Of a DNA stretch of 8,320 nt, positions 1-5,889 are shown piece after piece (the first letter of the stretch is position 1; each line of letters begins with the position of its first letter). Origin of the DNA: Sphingomonadaceae bacterium (GTDB taxonomy: Bacteria > Pseudomonadota > Alphaproteobacteria > Sphingomonadales > Sphingomonadaceae); NCBI GenBank assembly GCA_947446935.1, contig CANFIV010000051.1, positions 1 to 8,320 of the forward strand, given 5' to 3'. The position numbers and the translations under genes were made by a program. The notes beneath the pieces are model-generated. The model was not told the origin of the DNA. It made no database searches and saw only the letters and a program-made list of their open reading frames with translations.

Positions 1-6
1 CGACAT
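1..6 (-). CDS. flgK: Possible first two codons of flgK (hook-filament junction protein), cut by the window edge
   Basis: An ATG followed by TCG lies 5 bp past the flgJ stop on the minus strand. It is preceded by a purine-rich GGAAAGGG about 9 bases upstream, which could serve as ribosome binding site. In the usual flg operon order the gene after flgJ is flgK, whose product often begins Met-Ser. Only two codons are visible, so the identity rests on gene order alone. Confidence 0.3.
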
Positions 7-11
7 CGCGT

Positions 12-332
12 TCAGCCCTTTCCGGCCGGGTTTGCGGGCGCAGCGGGCAGTATGCGTGCGAGCTGCGTCTCAAGCTGCTTGGCGAGCCCGAATGCGCCGG
101 TCTGAGCGGCGATATCGGCAAAGCGTTCGTCGCGCATCGCGGCAAAGGTTTCCTGCGCCTGCCCGCCGAACAACGCATCCGAGCCGCCAAGACTGGCGGC
201 TCGTGCGGCGCTGAGCATCTGGCGCACAAAGATGGCCTCGAAGCCCTGGGCAGCCTTGCGCAACTGCGCGCGGTCACCGGTCTGCGGAGCTGTCGCCGGT
301 GCTGTGCCGGGAAGCGGCGTGAGCGTGCTCAT
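12..332 (-). CDS. flgJ: FlgJ, rod-capping/rod-binding protein without muramidase domain
   Basis: This 106-residue protein matches the N-terminal rod-binding half of FlgJ. The core at about residues 23-45 (AAQGFEAIFVRQML) is the family signature, followed by a Gly-rich turn and the ETFAAMRDERFADIAAQTGAFGLA stretch in place of the usual DQ-rich helix. FlgJ caps the growing rod in the periplasm. Enterobacterial FlgJ is about 313 residues because it carries a C-terminal peptidoglycan hydrolase; that half is absent here, as in many alphaproteobacteria, so another enzyme must open the wall. The ATG overlaps the flgI stop (ATGA) and is preceded by a strong GGAGGT site at 336-341, which fixes the start. 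It is near the end of the flgB-J run. Confidence 0.93.
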   Translation of the reverse strand: MSTLTPLPGTAPATAPQTGDRAQLRKAAQGFEAIFVRQMLSAARAASLGGSDALFGGQAQETFAAMRDERFADIAAQTGAFGLAKQLETQLARILPAAPANPAGKG

Positions 333-1453
333 ATTACCTCCATCTCCGCCCTAAGCGCACCGGCTTCCTTGAGCGCCTCGAGAATGGCGACCAGATCAGA
401 CGGGGTGACGCCCAGCTTGTTGAGCGCATCCACGAGCGAGGCGAGACTGGCGCCGGGCTTGAACAGCGCGACATGGGCCTGGCTTTCGTCGACCGAGATC
501 TGGCTGGCCGGGGTGACTGCGGTTGTGCCGCGGCTGAATGGGCCGGGTTGCGAGACCTGGCTCTTTTCGTCGATCTTGACGACGAGCTTGCCGTGGCTGA
601 TCGCTGCGGGCGAAAGGCGCACCGCGCTGTTGATCACCACCGTACCGGTGCGGCTGTTGACGATGACTTTGGCGGCGGTTTCGGCGGGGTTCACTTCGAT
701 CATTTCGATCGAGGCCATCATCGTGGCGCGCTGGTCCGTGCTGGCGGGCAGGCGGATGGCCAACGTGACGCCATCCTCCACCGTGGCAGCGCCGGGGAAG
801 CGGGCATTCACCGCATCGCGCACGCGCGAAGCGGTGAGGAAATCGGCGGTGAACAGGTTCCAGCGCAAGGTTTCGTTGCTGTCGAACCCGGTTGCGACAG
901 CGCGCTCGACGCTAGCCCCTTCGGCGACGCGGCCGACAGTGGGAATGTTGACGGTGAGCTGGCTACCATCCTTGGCGGTAACACCAAGGCCGCCGACAGC
1001 GAGGTTGCCCTGCGCCATGGCGTAGATCTGCCCGTCCGCACCATAGAGCGGGGCAAGAATCAGCGCGCCGCCGCGCAGGGACTTGGCCTTTCCGATCGTC
1101 GAAACGGTGATGTCGATGCGCTGGCCCGGCTTGGCAAAGGCGGGCAGATCGGCCGTGATCAGCACCGCCGCCGCGTTCTTGAGGCCGGGCGAAACGCCTT
1201 GGGGCAGCTGCACGCCGAGCCGGCCGGATACGCCGCGCATGGCCTGCGTGATATAATCCAGATTGTCGTCACCAGTTCCGGGGAGGCCGACGACGATACC
1301 GTAGCCGGTGAGCTGGTTGGTCCGCACACCTTGAAACGCGCCGAGATCGCGCACGCGGTCGGCCATGGCTGGGCTGGGGGCAAGGATGAGCCCGAACAGC
1401 AGGCCGGCGAGGGCCAGGATCGGGCGAAGCGGGGTGGGGGAGGGGTTCTTCAT
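329..1453 (-). CDS. flgI: FlgI, flagellar P-ring protein
   Basis: This 374-residue protein forms the P ring, the bushing in the peptidoglycan layer around the rod. A signal peptide covers residues 1-31 (basic start, hydrophobic stretch about 12-25, cleavage after Ala-Met-Ala). The mature protein begins DRVRDLGAFQGVRTNQLTGYG, where the family starts, and the next conserved block GIVVGLPGTGDD follows at once. The C-terminus, with LVDALNKLGVTPSDLVAILEALKEAGAL, is also standard. Length is normal for FlgI (about 365-375). The reading frame stays open upstream to 1627, but that extension lies inside flgH, and the ATG at 1453 sits 2 bp after the flgH stop and directly before the signal peptide. FlgA, encoded at 7093-7599, should be its periplasmic chaperone. 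Confidence 0.97.
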   Translation of the reverse strand: MKNPSPTPLRPILALAGLLFGLILAPSPAMADRVRDLGAFQGVRTNQLTGYGIVVGLPGTGDDNLDYITQAMRGVSGRLGVQLPQGVSPGLKNAAAVLITADLPAFAKPGQRIDITVSTIGKAKSLRGGALILAPLYGADGQIYAMAQGNLAVGGLGVTAKDGSQLTVNIPTVGRVAEGASVERAVATGFDSNETLRWNLFTADFLTASRVRDAVNARFPGAATVEDGVTLAIRLPASTDQRATMMASIEMIEVNPAETAAKVIVNSRTGTVVINSAVRLSPAAISHGKLVVKIDEKSQVSQPGPFSRGTTAVTPASQISVDESQAHVALFKPGASLASLVDALNKLGVTPSDLVAILEALKEAGALRAEMEVI

Positions 1454-1455
1454 GA

Positions 1456-2196
1456 TCAGAACGGGTTGATCAGGCTGAAGAACTGCGACAGCCAGCCTTG
1501 GCGGCTGGCGCGGCCGATTGAGCCGTTGCCGGTGTAGGTGACGCGCGCATCGGCCACCTGGGTGGAGCGCACGCGGTTGTCGGAATCGATGTCGCCAAGG
1601 CGTACGATCCCCGAAACCTGTACCCATTCCTGGCCCTGGCTCAGCTCCAAGCGCTTTTCCCCTTTGACAAGCGCCGTGCCGTTGGGCCGCACTTCGGCGA
1701 TGGTGACGGAAACCTCGCCACCGAGCGTGCTCGTCTGCGAGGCATTGCCCTGACCGTTGAACGACGAACCACCCGAAGCTTTAAGGGCGTTGGGATCGAG
1801 GAACGAGAGCGGCCCGGCCGTGGGCGGGACAACGTTGAAGCCGCCGTTCTTTTGGGTCTTGGAAGCGGCGCTCTTGGAGGTGCTGAGTTGCTCGGTGAGC
1901 ACGATGGTCAGCGGATCACCCACCGCGTGGGCGCGGCGTCCCTCGACAAGGCCGGCATAACCGGCGGAAATGTTGAAGATGCTGCCATCTGCGGGCCGCG
2001 CCACAGGAGCCACTGGCAGCATGGGCGCAAAGCCCTCTGCCGGGCGGGCGGGGCGGGCATGTGCTGGCGAAAACGGCGCGATCATCGCCAGCAGCACGGC
2101 GGATGGCACAAGCAGCTGTGCGACCAGACGCGGGCCGAACGGCTTGCGGTCTACAGGGGCCTCGAAGGCGTGATCGAAGGGGCTGTCCATTGTCAT
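1456..2196 (-). CDS. flgH: FlgH, flagellar L-ring protein lacking a lipobox cysteine
   Basis: This 246-residue protein is the outer-membrane L-ring subunit. The family blocks are clear: GSIFNISAGYAGLVEGRRAHAVGDPLTIVL at about 71-101, the Ser/Thr-rich strand region, then GEVSVTIAEVRPNGTALVKGEK and the closing VQVSGIVRLGDIDSDNRVRSTQVADARVTYTGNGSI. FlgH is normally a lipoprotein. Here the protein contains no cysteine at all, and the leader (hydrophobic about 24-42) ends in Ala-His-Ala at 45-47, a signal peptidase I type site. About 23 residues precede the hydrophobic core, which is long for a signal peptide. Its ATG overlaps the flgG stop (TGATG); a GTG one codon earlier (2199) is the alternative start. 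Confidence 0.95.
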   Translation of the reverse strand: MTMDSPFDHAFEAPVDRKPFGPRLVAQLLVPSAVLLAMIAPFSPAHARPARPAEGFAPMLPVAPVARPADGSIFNISAGYAGLVEGRRAHAVGDPLTIVLTEQLSTSKSAASKTQKNGGFNVVPPTAGPLSFLDPNALKASGGSSFNGQGNASQTSTLGGEVSVTIAEVRPNGTALVKGEKRLELSQGQEWVQVSGIVRLGDIDSDNRVRSTQVADARVTYTGNGSIGRASRQGWLSQFFSLINPF

Positions 2197-2984
2197 CACA
2201 GCGTCTGGTTCGCGTTCTTGAGCATTTCATCGACGGCGGAAATCATCTTGGAATTGACCTCGTAGGCGCGCTGGCACTCGATCATGTCGACCAGTTCCTC
2301 GACCACATTGACGTTGGAGGATTCGAGAAAACCCTGGCGAACATGGCCGCGCCCGTTTTCGCCGGCGATGCCGACCTGGGCGGCGCCGCTTGCGGCAGTC
2401 TCGGTCAGGAAGTTGTCGCCTGCAGCCTGCAGACCAGCGGGATTGGCGAAGCTCGCCAAGGTGATCTGGCCGAGCTGCGAAGGCTCTGCGGTGCCGGGCA
2501 GCGTGGCCGAAACCGTGCCATCAGGCGCGATGGTGATCGAGGATGCGCCTTCGGGAATGACCACCGGTGGCTGCACGATATAGCCTTGCCCTGTGACCAG
2601 CTGACCTTCGGCCGAGCGGCTGAAGTTGCCCGCGCGGGTATAGCCGAGCTGCCCGCCCGGCAGCGTCACCTGAAAAAAGCCATCGCCATCGAGCGCGAGA
2701 TCGAGCGCGTTGCCCGTGGTCTGCAGCCCGCCTTGCGTGGCGATCCGGGTGGTCGATTGGATGCCGACCCCGGTGCCGAGATTGAGACCGGTGGCATACG
2801 TGGTTTCGCCGGAAGACTGCTGCCCGGCGGTGCGTGCATCCTGATAGGCAAGCGTCGAGAAGTTGGCGCGGTCGCGCTTGAAACCGGTGGTGCCGACGTT
2901 GGCGAGGTTGTTGGCGATCACGCGCATCCGCGTGTCCTGGGCTTCGAGCCCGGTGCGAGCGACATGAAGGGCGGACCTGGGCAT
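2196..2984 (-). CDS. flgG: FlgG, distal rod protein
   Basis: This 262-residue protein builds the distal rod that crosses the P and L rings. The N-terminus (SALHVARTGLEAQD, then VIANNLANVGTTGFKRDRA) is the Flg_bb_rod motif. Residues about 46-66 (YQDARTAGQQSSGETTYATG) match the FlgG-specific insertion that separates FlgG from FlgE and stiffens the rod. The central GNALDLALDGDGFFQV block and the C-terminal SNVNVVEELVDMIECQRAYEVNSK helix are canonical. Length equals the usual 260-262. The ATG at 2984 has a modest AGGA upstream and follows flgF after a 47-bp gap. Confidence 0.98.
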   Translation of the reverse strand: MPRSALHVARTGLEAQDTRMRVIANNLANVGTTGFKRDRANFSTLAYQDARTAGQQSSGETTYATGLNLGTGVGIQSTTRIATQGGLQTTGNALDLALDGDGFFQVTLPGGQLGYTRAGNFSRSAEGQLVTGQGYIVQPPVVIPEGASSITIAPDGTVSATLPGTAEPSQLGQITLASFANPAGLQAAGDNFLTETAASGAAQVGIAGENGRGHVRQGFLESSNVNVVEELVDMIECQRAYEVNSKMISAVDEMLKNANQTL

Positions 2985-3002
2985 GGGCTTTTATCCTAAG
3001 GT

Positions 3003-3014
3003 TTCAGGCCTGAA
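3003..3014. repeat. Perfect 12-bp palindrome in the flgF-flgG gap
   Basis: TTCAGGCCTGAA is a perfect palindrome in the 47-bp space between flgF and flgG. Related TTCAG words follow nearby on the plus strand (3017-3021 and 3032-3036, the latter overlapping the flgF stop). There is no loop and no T-run, so it is not a terminator. Its role is unknown; it could bind a dimeric protein or be chance. Confidence 0.4.
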
Positions 3015-3031
3015 GTTTCAGAGACGCGGGT

Positions 3032-3772
3032 TCAGGTGAGGCGCATCAGTCCGGCGCCGCCTTCATCAAGCTCGCGCGCGGTGGCGATCAGTTTGGTGCG
3101 CATGTCGAACAGGCGCTGCGCCTCGACCATCTCGACCAGCACGCGGGTGGGATCGACGTTCGATTGCTCGAGGCTGCCGGGCTGAAGCTTGGCTTCCTCG
3201 TCCACCGGCAGCGCGCCGCCGCCGACGACGCGGAACAACCCGTCGAGGCCCTTCTCGATGTTCGAACCGGCGGTGCTGACCAGCTTGAGTTTTGCCACGA
3301 CTTGCGGCGGCTGATCCGGATTCTCGGCATTGGCGGCGAGCACGGTGCCATCGGGCGCGATCGTGACTCGGGCGCCGGGGGGCACTGTGACCGGACCGGC
3401 ATCGCCAACAACCGGTCGGCCATCGCCGTTGCTCAGCACGCCGCTGGCATCGACCGAGAGATCGCCGCGCCGGGTATAGGCTTCCTCGCCATCCGCGCTC
3501 TGCACCGCAAGCATGGTCCGCCCGGTGAGCGCGACATCGAGCGGGTTGCCGGTCTCGATCAGGGCGCCCTGCTTCATGTTGGCGCCGCGCACCTCGCCCT
3601 GGGTCATGGCGCGAGCTTCGATGCTCGGGCCCTTGAGCGTGGTGGGCTGGTGATTGAGCATCTCGGCGCGAAAGCCGATGGTCTGGGCGTTCGCCATGTT
3701 GCTGGCGATCACCTGCTGGCTGACCATCGATCCGGTAAGGCCCGAGTATGCGGTGTAGATCAAGTGGTCCAT
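3032..3772 (-). CDS. flgF: FlgF, proximal rod protein
   Basis: This 246-residue protein belongs to the FlgF branch of the rod/hook family. It starts MDHLIYTAYSGLTGSMVSQQ, typical of FlgF, followed by VIASNMANAQTIGFRAE (the NxAN...GFR rod motif). The GNPLDVALTG block is present around residue 76, although the following residues read RTMLAV where relatives have DGFFAV. The C-terminus LEQSNVDPTRVLVEMVEAQRLFDMRTKLI is the expected D0 helix. Length fits the family (about 240-251). It begins 12 bp after the flgE stop with only a weak ribosome site, suggesting translational coupling. Confidence 0.96.
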   Translation of the reverse strand: MDHLIYTAYSGLTGSMVSQQVIASNMANAQTIGFRAEMLNHQPTTLKGPSIEARAMTQGEVRGANMKQGALIETGNPLDVALTGRTMLAVQSADGEEAYTRRGDLSVDASGVLSNGDGRPVVGDAGPVTVPPGARVTIAPDGTVLAANAENPDQPPQVVAKLKLVSTAGSNIEKGLDGLFRVVGGGALPVDEEAKLQPGSLEQSNVDPTRVLVEMVEAQRLFDMRTKLIATARELDEGGAGLMRLT

Positions 3773-3784
3773 GAAGGGCTACTC

Positions 3785-4597
3785 TCAGCTGCGCAAGTTG
3801 ATGATGGTTTGCGAAATCTGCGTTGCCGTATCGATGGCCTTGGCATTGGCCTGGAAATTGCGCTGCGCGGTGATCAGGCTGACCATTTCCTCGGAGAGAT
3901 CGACGTTCGAGCGTTCCAGCGCGCCCGAGAGCAGGCTGCCGAGGGAGCCCTGGTCCGGCTCGCCATAAGCGGCGGCGCCCGAGAGACCGGTGGCAGTCCA
4001 GTTGGCCGAGCCTTCCTGACGCAGGCCGCCCGGGGAGAGGAATGTGGCCAGTGCGACCTTGCCGACCGCCTGGTTTGTGCCATCGGCATAGGAGGCGGTG
4101 ATCACCCCGTTATTGCTAACCGTGAGGCCGGCGAACTGGGCACCTGACGTGTTGGTGGAGGGGATCTGCACCGCCTGCAGCGTGTTGCCGGTGACATTGC
4201 CCGCAGCATCGGTGGGGAAGGCCTGCAGGCGGGCGTCGAGGCCGCGGGTGACATAGCCGTTCTGGTCCACCTCGAACGCGCCATTGCGGGTATAGAGCGT
4301 ATCGCCGGAAATCACCGACTTGGTGGTGAAGAACCCATCGCCGTTGACCACGATATCAAGGGCATTGCCGGTCTGCTCGACGGGGCCTTGCGCGAAATTC
4401 TGATTGATCGCCTCGACCGAGGCACCGATCCCCATGATCAGCTTGGGATTAACGAAAGCGCTGCCCGCGACGATGTCGGAAAAGGCGACTGAACTCTTTT
4501 TGAAGCCGTTGGATTCAGCGTTGGCAATGTTGTTGCTGATGACGCCGAGATCGGTCTGGGCGTTCTTGAGCCCGTTGAGCGAAGTGTAGAATGACAT
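3785..4597 (-). CDS. flgE: FlgE, short flagellar hook protein lacking domain D2
   Basis: This 270-residue protein is the hook subunit by sequence and gene order. The N-terminal D0 region (MSFYTSLNGLKNAQTDLGVISNNIANAESNGFKKS), the GNALDIVVNGDGFF block around residue 77, and the C-terminal GALERSNVDLSEEMVSLITAQRNFQANAKAI helix are canonical and closest to FlgE. The hook subunit of E. coli is 402 residues, with D2 at about 145-284. Here the chain passes from the LQAFPTDAAGN strand almost directly to the GLTVSNNGVITASYADGT return strand, so D2 is missing and the protein is FlgG-sized. It lacks the FlgG-specific insertion, which argues against a second FlgG. An AAAGGA ribosome site precedes the ATG. 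Confidence 0.93.
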   Translation of the reverse strand: MSFYTSLNGLKNAQTDLGVISNNIANAESNGFKKSSVAFSDIVAGSAFVNPKLIMGIGASVEAINQNFAQGPVEQTGNALDIVVNGDGFFTTKSVISGDTLYTRNGAFEVDQNGYVTRGLDARLQAFPTDAAGNVTGNTLQAVQIPSTNTSGAQFAGLTVSNNGVITASYADGTNQAVGKVALATFLSPGGLRQEGSANWTATGLSGAAAYGEPDQGSLGSLLSGALERSNVDLSEEMVSLITAQRNFQANAKAIDTATQISQTIINLRS

Positions 4598-4639
4598 GGG
4601 CGGGTCCTTTGCGGTTCAGGCGGGGCGGAAGTGGTGGAA

Positions 4640-4921
4640 TCAGACCTTGAGGCCGGTGAGCTTGTCGATCTTGGCCTCGATTGATTTCAGCGTATCGCTG
4701 GAGCTGTTGGCCGCGGAGAGGCTGGAGAACTGCGCGAGCTGCGCTATCATCTGGCTGTTGTCGACCGGCGCGGTCGGATCTTGATTGCTGAGCTGCGCGG
4801 TGAGCAGCTTGATGAAATCGTTCGCGCCGAGCGAGCCCCACGAGCTCTTGGCAGTGGTGGTGGCGGTCTTGGCGGGGTTTACCGCAGCATATGGGTTGGT
4901 GCCGGAGATTGCGCTGGTCAT
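4640..4921 (-). CDS. flgD: FlgD, minimal hook-capping protein
   Basis: This 93-residue protein is the hook cap needed for FlgE to polymerise. The conserved capping motif is intact at about residues 33-69 ([20 protein letters not shown], then [15 protein letters not shown]), and a short helix [16 protein letters not shown] ends the protein. The Tudor-like and FnIII-like domains of the 231-residue E. coli FlgD are absent. No frameshift is needed to explain this: the stop is followed by a normal 42-bp gap and flgE. The ATG shares its A with the flgC stop (TGATG) and has AGGA about 7 bases upstream; a GTG at 4924 is the alternative. The brevity matches the missing D2 domain of the neighbouring FlgE. 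Confidence 0.94.
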   Translation of the reverse strand: MTSAISGTNPYAAVNPAKTATTTAKSSWGSLGANDFIKLLTAQLSNQDPTAPVDNSQMIAQLAQFSSLSAANSSSDTLKSIEAKIDKLTGLKV

Positions 4922-5340
4922 CACTTCATCCTCATTGTTTCGAGCATCAGTTGCTTGGCGGTCTGCATCGCCTCGACCACGTTCTGGTATTGGCGCGCGC
5001 TTTCCATCATCTCGACCATCTCGGCATTTTCATCGACCGGGGCGGCCCATACGTCGCCATTTGCATCGGCGAGCGGATGATCGGGATCATGGGTGCGGAT
5101 CGGTGCCGTGTCGGCGCGGTAGACGCCGGTGACGCGCACCGAGGAGAGTCCGCTGGACCGATCGAGCTCCTCTGCAAAGACCGGGCGCAGCGGGCGAAAG
5201 GCCGTATCAGCGCTGGCGGCGACGCTGCCGGCATTGGCGAGGTTGGAGGCCGACGCGTTCATCCGCACAAGCTGTGCCGACATCGCGCGGCCGGCCACGT
5301 CGAACAGCGACATCGGGTTGGTGTTTGCAGAGCCGGGCAT
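4921..5340 (-). CDS. flgC: FlgC, proximal rod protein
   Basis: This 139-residue protein is a proximal rod subunit exported by the flagellar type III system. The N-terminal [27 protein letters not shown] block matches the FlgC rod motif, and the C-terminal part [37 protein letters not shown] is the typical FlgC helix. Length is close to the usual 134-138. The ATG at 5340 lies 2 bp after the flgB stop and has an AAGGG-type ribosome site inside the flgB end. An internal ATG at 5313 would give a start more like other FlgC proteins (MSLFDVAG) but has no visible ribosome site, so the longer form is preferred. Confidence 0.95.
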   Translation of the reverse strand: MPGSANTNPMSLFDVAGRAMSAQLVRMNASASNLANAGSVAASADTAFRPLRPVFAEELDRSSGLSSVRVTGVYRADTAPIRTHDPDHPLADANGDVWAAPVDENAEMVEMMESARQYQNVVEAMQTAKQLMLETMRMK

Positions 5341-5342
5341 GG

Positions 5343-5690
5343 TTATTCGCCCTTGATCGCGCGGGTGACCGTTTCGATCCGACCGTTGATGAAGGCCAGC
5401 GTGGCCGAATAGCCAACCGCGTTTTGCGCGAAGGCGGTCTGCTCGGTTGCCATTTCGACAGTGTTGCCATCGAGGCTGGGCATGACCGGCACGCGGTAGC
5501 GTGTGGCAGCGGCCACGGCCTTGTCCTCGCTCGCGCCGCTGGAGCGGGCCGCAAGCGCAGCCGCGAAGTCTATGTCCTTGGCCTTGTAGCCGGGGGTGCC
5601 GGCATTGGCGAGGTTGGAGGCGAGCATGCCGAGCCGCTGCGAACGCAGTTCCAGCGCCATGCCGTGGATGCCGAGCAGTGATGAGCTCAT
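5343..5690 (-). CDS. flgB: FlgB, proximal rod protein, first gene of the operon
   Basis: This 115-residue protein is the first rod subunit above the MS ring. The motif [23 protein letters not shown] (about residues 20-42) is diagnostic of FlgB, and the C-terminus with EMATEQTAFAQNAVGYSATLAFINGRIETVTRAIKGE fits the family. E. coli FlgB is 138 residues; the middle variable part is shorter here. The gene follows a perfect sigma-54 promoter with a predicted leader of about 32 bases, and a weak GAAGG ribosome site lies about 10 bases before the ATG. It leads the minus-strand run to flgJ and probably onward to flgK. Confidence 0.95.
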   Translation of the reverse strand: MSSSLLGIHGMALELRSQRLGMLASNLANAGTPGYKAKDIDFAAALAARSSGASEDKAVAAATRYRVPVMPSLDGNTVEMATEQTAFAQNAVGYSATLAFINGRIETVTRAIKGE

Positions 5691-5732
5691 GGTGACCGTG
5701 CCTTCAAAAGGGAGCCTTGTGCCAAGCGGTTC

Positions 5733-5750
5733 AGCAAAGGCCGTGCCAAT
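5733..5750 (-). promoter_or_regulatory. Sigma-54 (RpoN) promoter of the flgB operon
   Basis: Read on the minus strand, this is TTGGCACG-GCCT-TTGCT. The -24 GG lies at 5747-5746 and the -12 GC at 5735-5734, exactly the 12-base offset sigma-54 needs, and every position of the TGGCACG-N4-TTGC consensus matches. Predicted transcription start is near 5722, giving a leader of about 32 bases to flgB. Flagellar rod-hook operons are sigma-54 dependent in Caulobacter and several other alphaproteobacteria, which supports the call. Confidence 0.88.
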
Positions 5751-5790
5751 CGCGCAAATCCGCCGCGCAACCCCCTAAGGGCCGGGCCAA

Positions 5791-5820
5791 GGCGGCAAAG
5801 CTCTGCCGGGCGGCGGCAAA
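5791..5820. promoter_or_regulatory. Paired GGCGGCAAA repeats, candidate enhancer sites for a flagellar sigma-54 activator
   Basis: GGCGGCAAA occurs at 5791-5799 and again at 5812-5820, with starts 21 bp apart (two helical turns), so both face the same side of DNA. They are centred about 73 and 94 bp upstream of the predicted flgB sigma-54 start, the normal enhancer distance. The downstream copy forms part of a TGCCG-N5-CGGCA dyad. From memory the CGGCAAA core resembles the ftr sites bound by FlbD in Caulobacter; this was not checked. The same core recurs upstream of flgM at 7684-7690. Confidence 0.5.
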
Positions 5821-5836
5821 TTCCTTCCGATCCCCC

Positions 5837-5863
5837 TGAATCCTGCCGGACAGGTGCCGTTCT
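5837..5863 (+). promoter_or_regulatory. Sigma-28 (FliA)-like promoter of the stator-like gene pair
   Basis: TGAA at 5837-5840 and GCCGTTCT at 5856-5863 are separated by 15 bases. The E. coli FliA promoter is TAAA-N15-GCCGATAA, so the spacing and the GCCG core agree while the end of the -10 box differs. A transcription start near 5870 would leave a leader of about 20 bases. The same arrangement, with the same upstream GGCAAATT at the same distance, precedes flgM, another classical FliA target. Confidence 0.6.
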
Positions 5864-5889
5864 AAGCGTGAAGGAGCGAGGCGAACGCC

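Noticed and set aside
473..1537. Long plus-strand open frame of 354 codons opposite flgI
   Set aside because: It is antisense to a clear flgI, has low-complexity Gly/Asp/Arg composition typical of shadow frames in GC-rich DNA, and shows no family motif.
1454..1627. N-terminal extension of flgI to 1627
   Set aside because: It lies inside flgH and would precede a well-formed signal peptide that starts at the ATG at 1453.
1843..1850. GCCGTTCT octamer inside flgH, and another at 4256-4263 inside flgE
   Set aside because: Both lie in coding sequence without the upstream GGCAAATT block; they show the octamer alone is not diagnostic.
2061..2999. Long plus-strand open frame of 312 codons opposite flgG and flgH
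   Set aside because: Shadow of flgG and the 5' part of flgH; no ribosome site and no recognisable domain.
3164..4147. Long plus-strand open frame of 327 codons opposite flgF and flgE
   Set aside because: Spans two real genes on the other strand and has shadow-type composition.
5710..5726. Second TGGCAC on the minus strand just downstream of the flgB sigma-54 promoter
   Set aside because: The -12 position reads CC instead of GC, so it lacks a usable second half.
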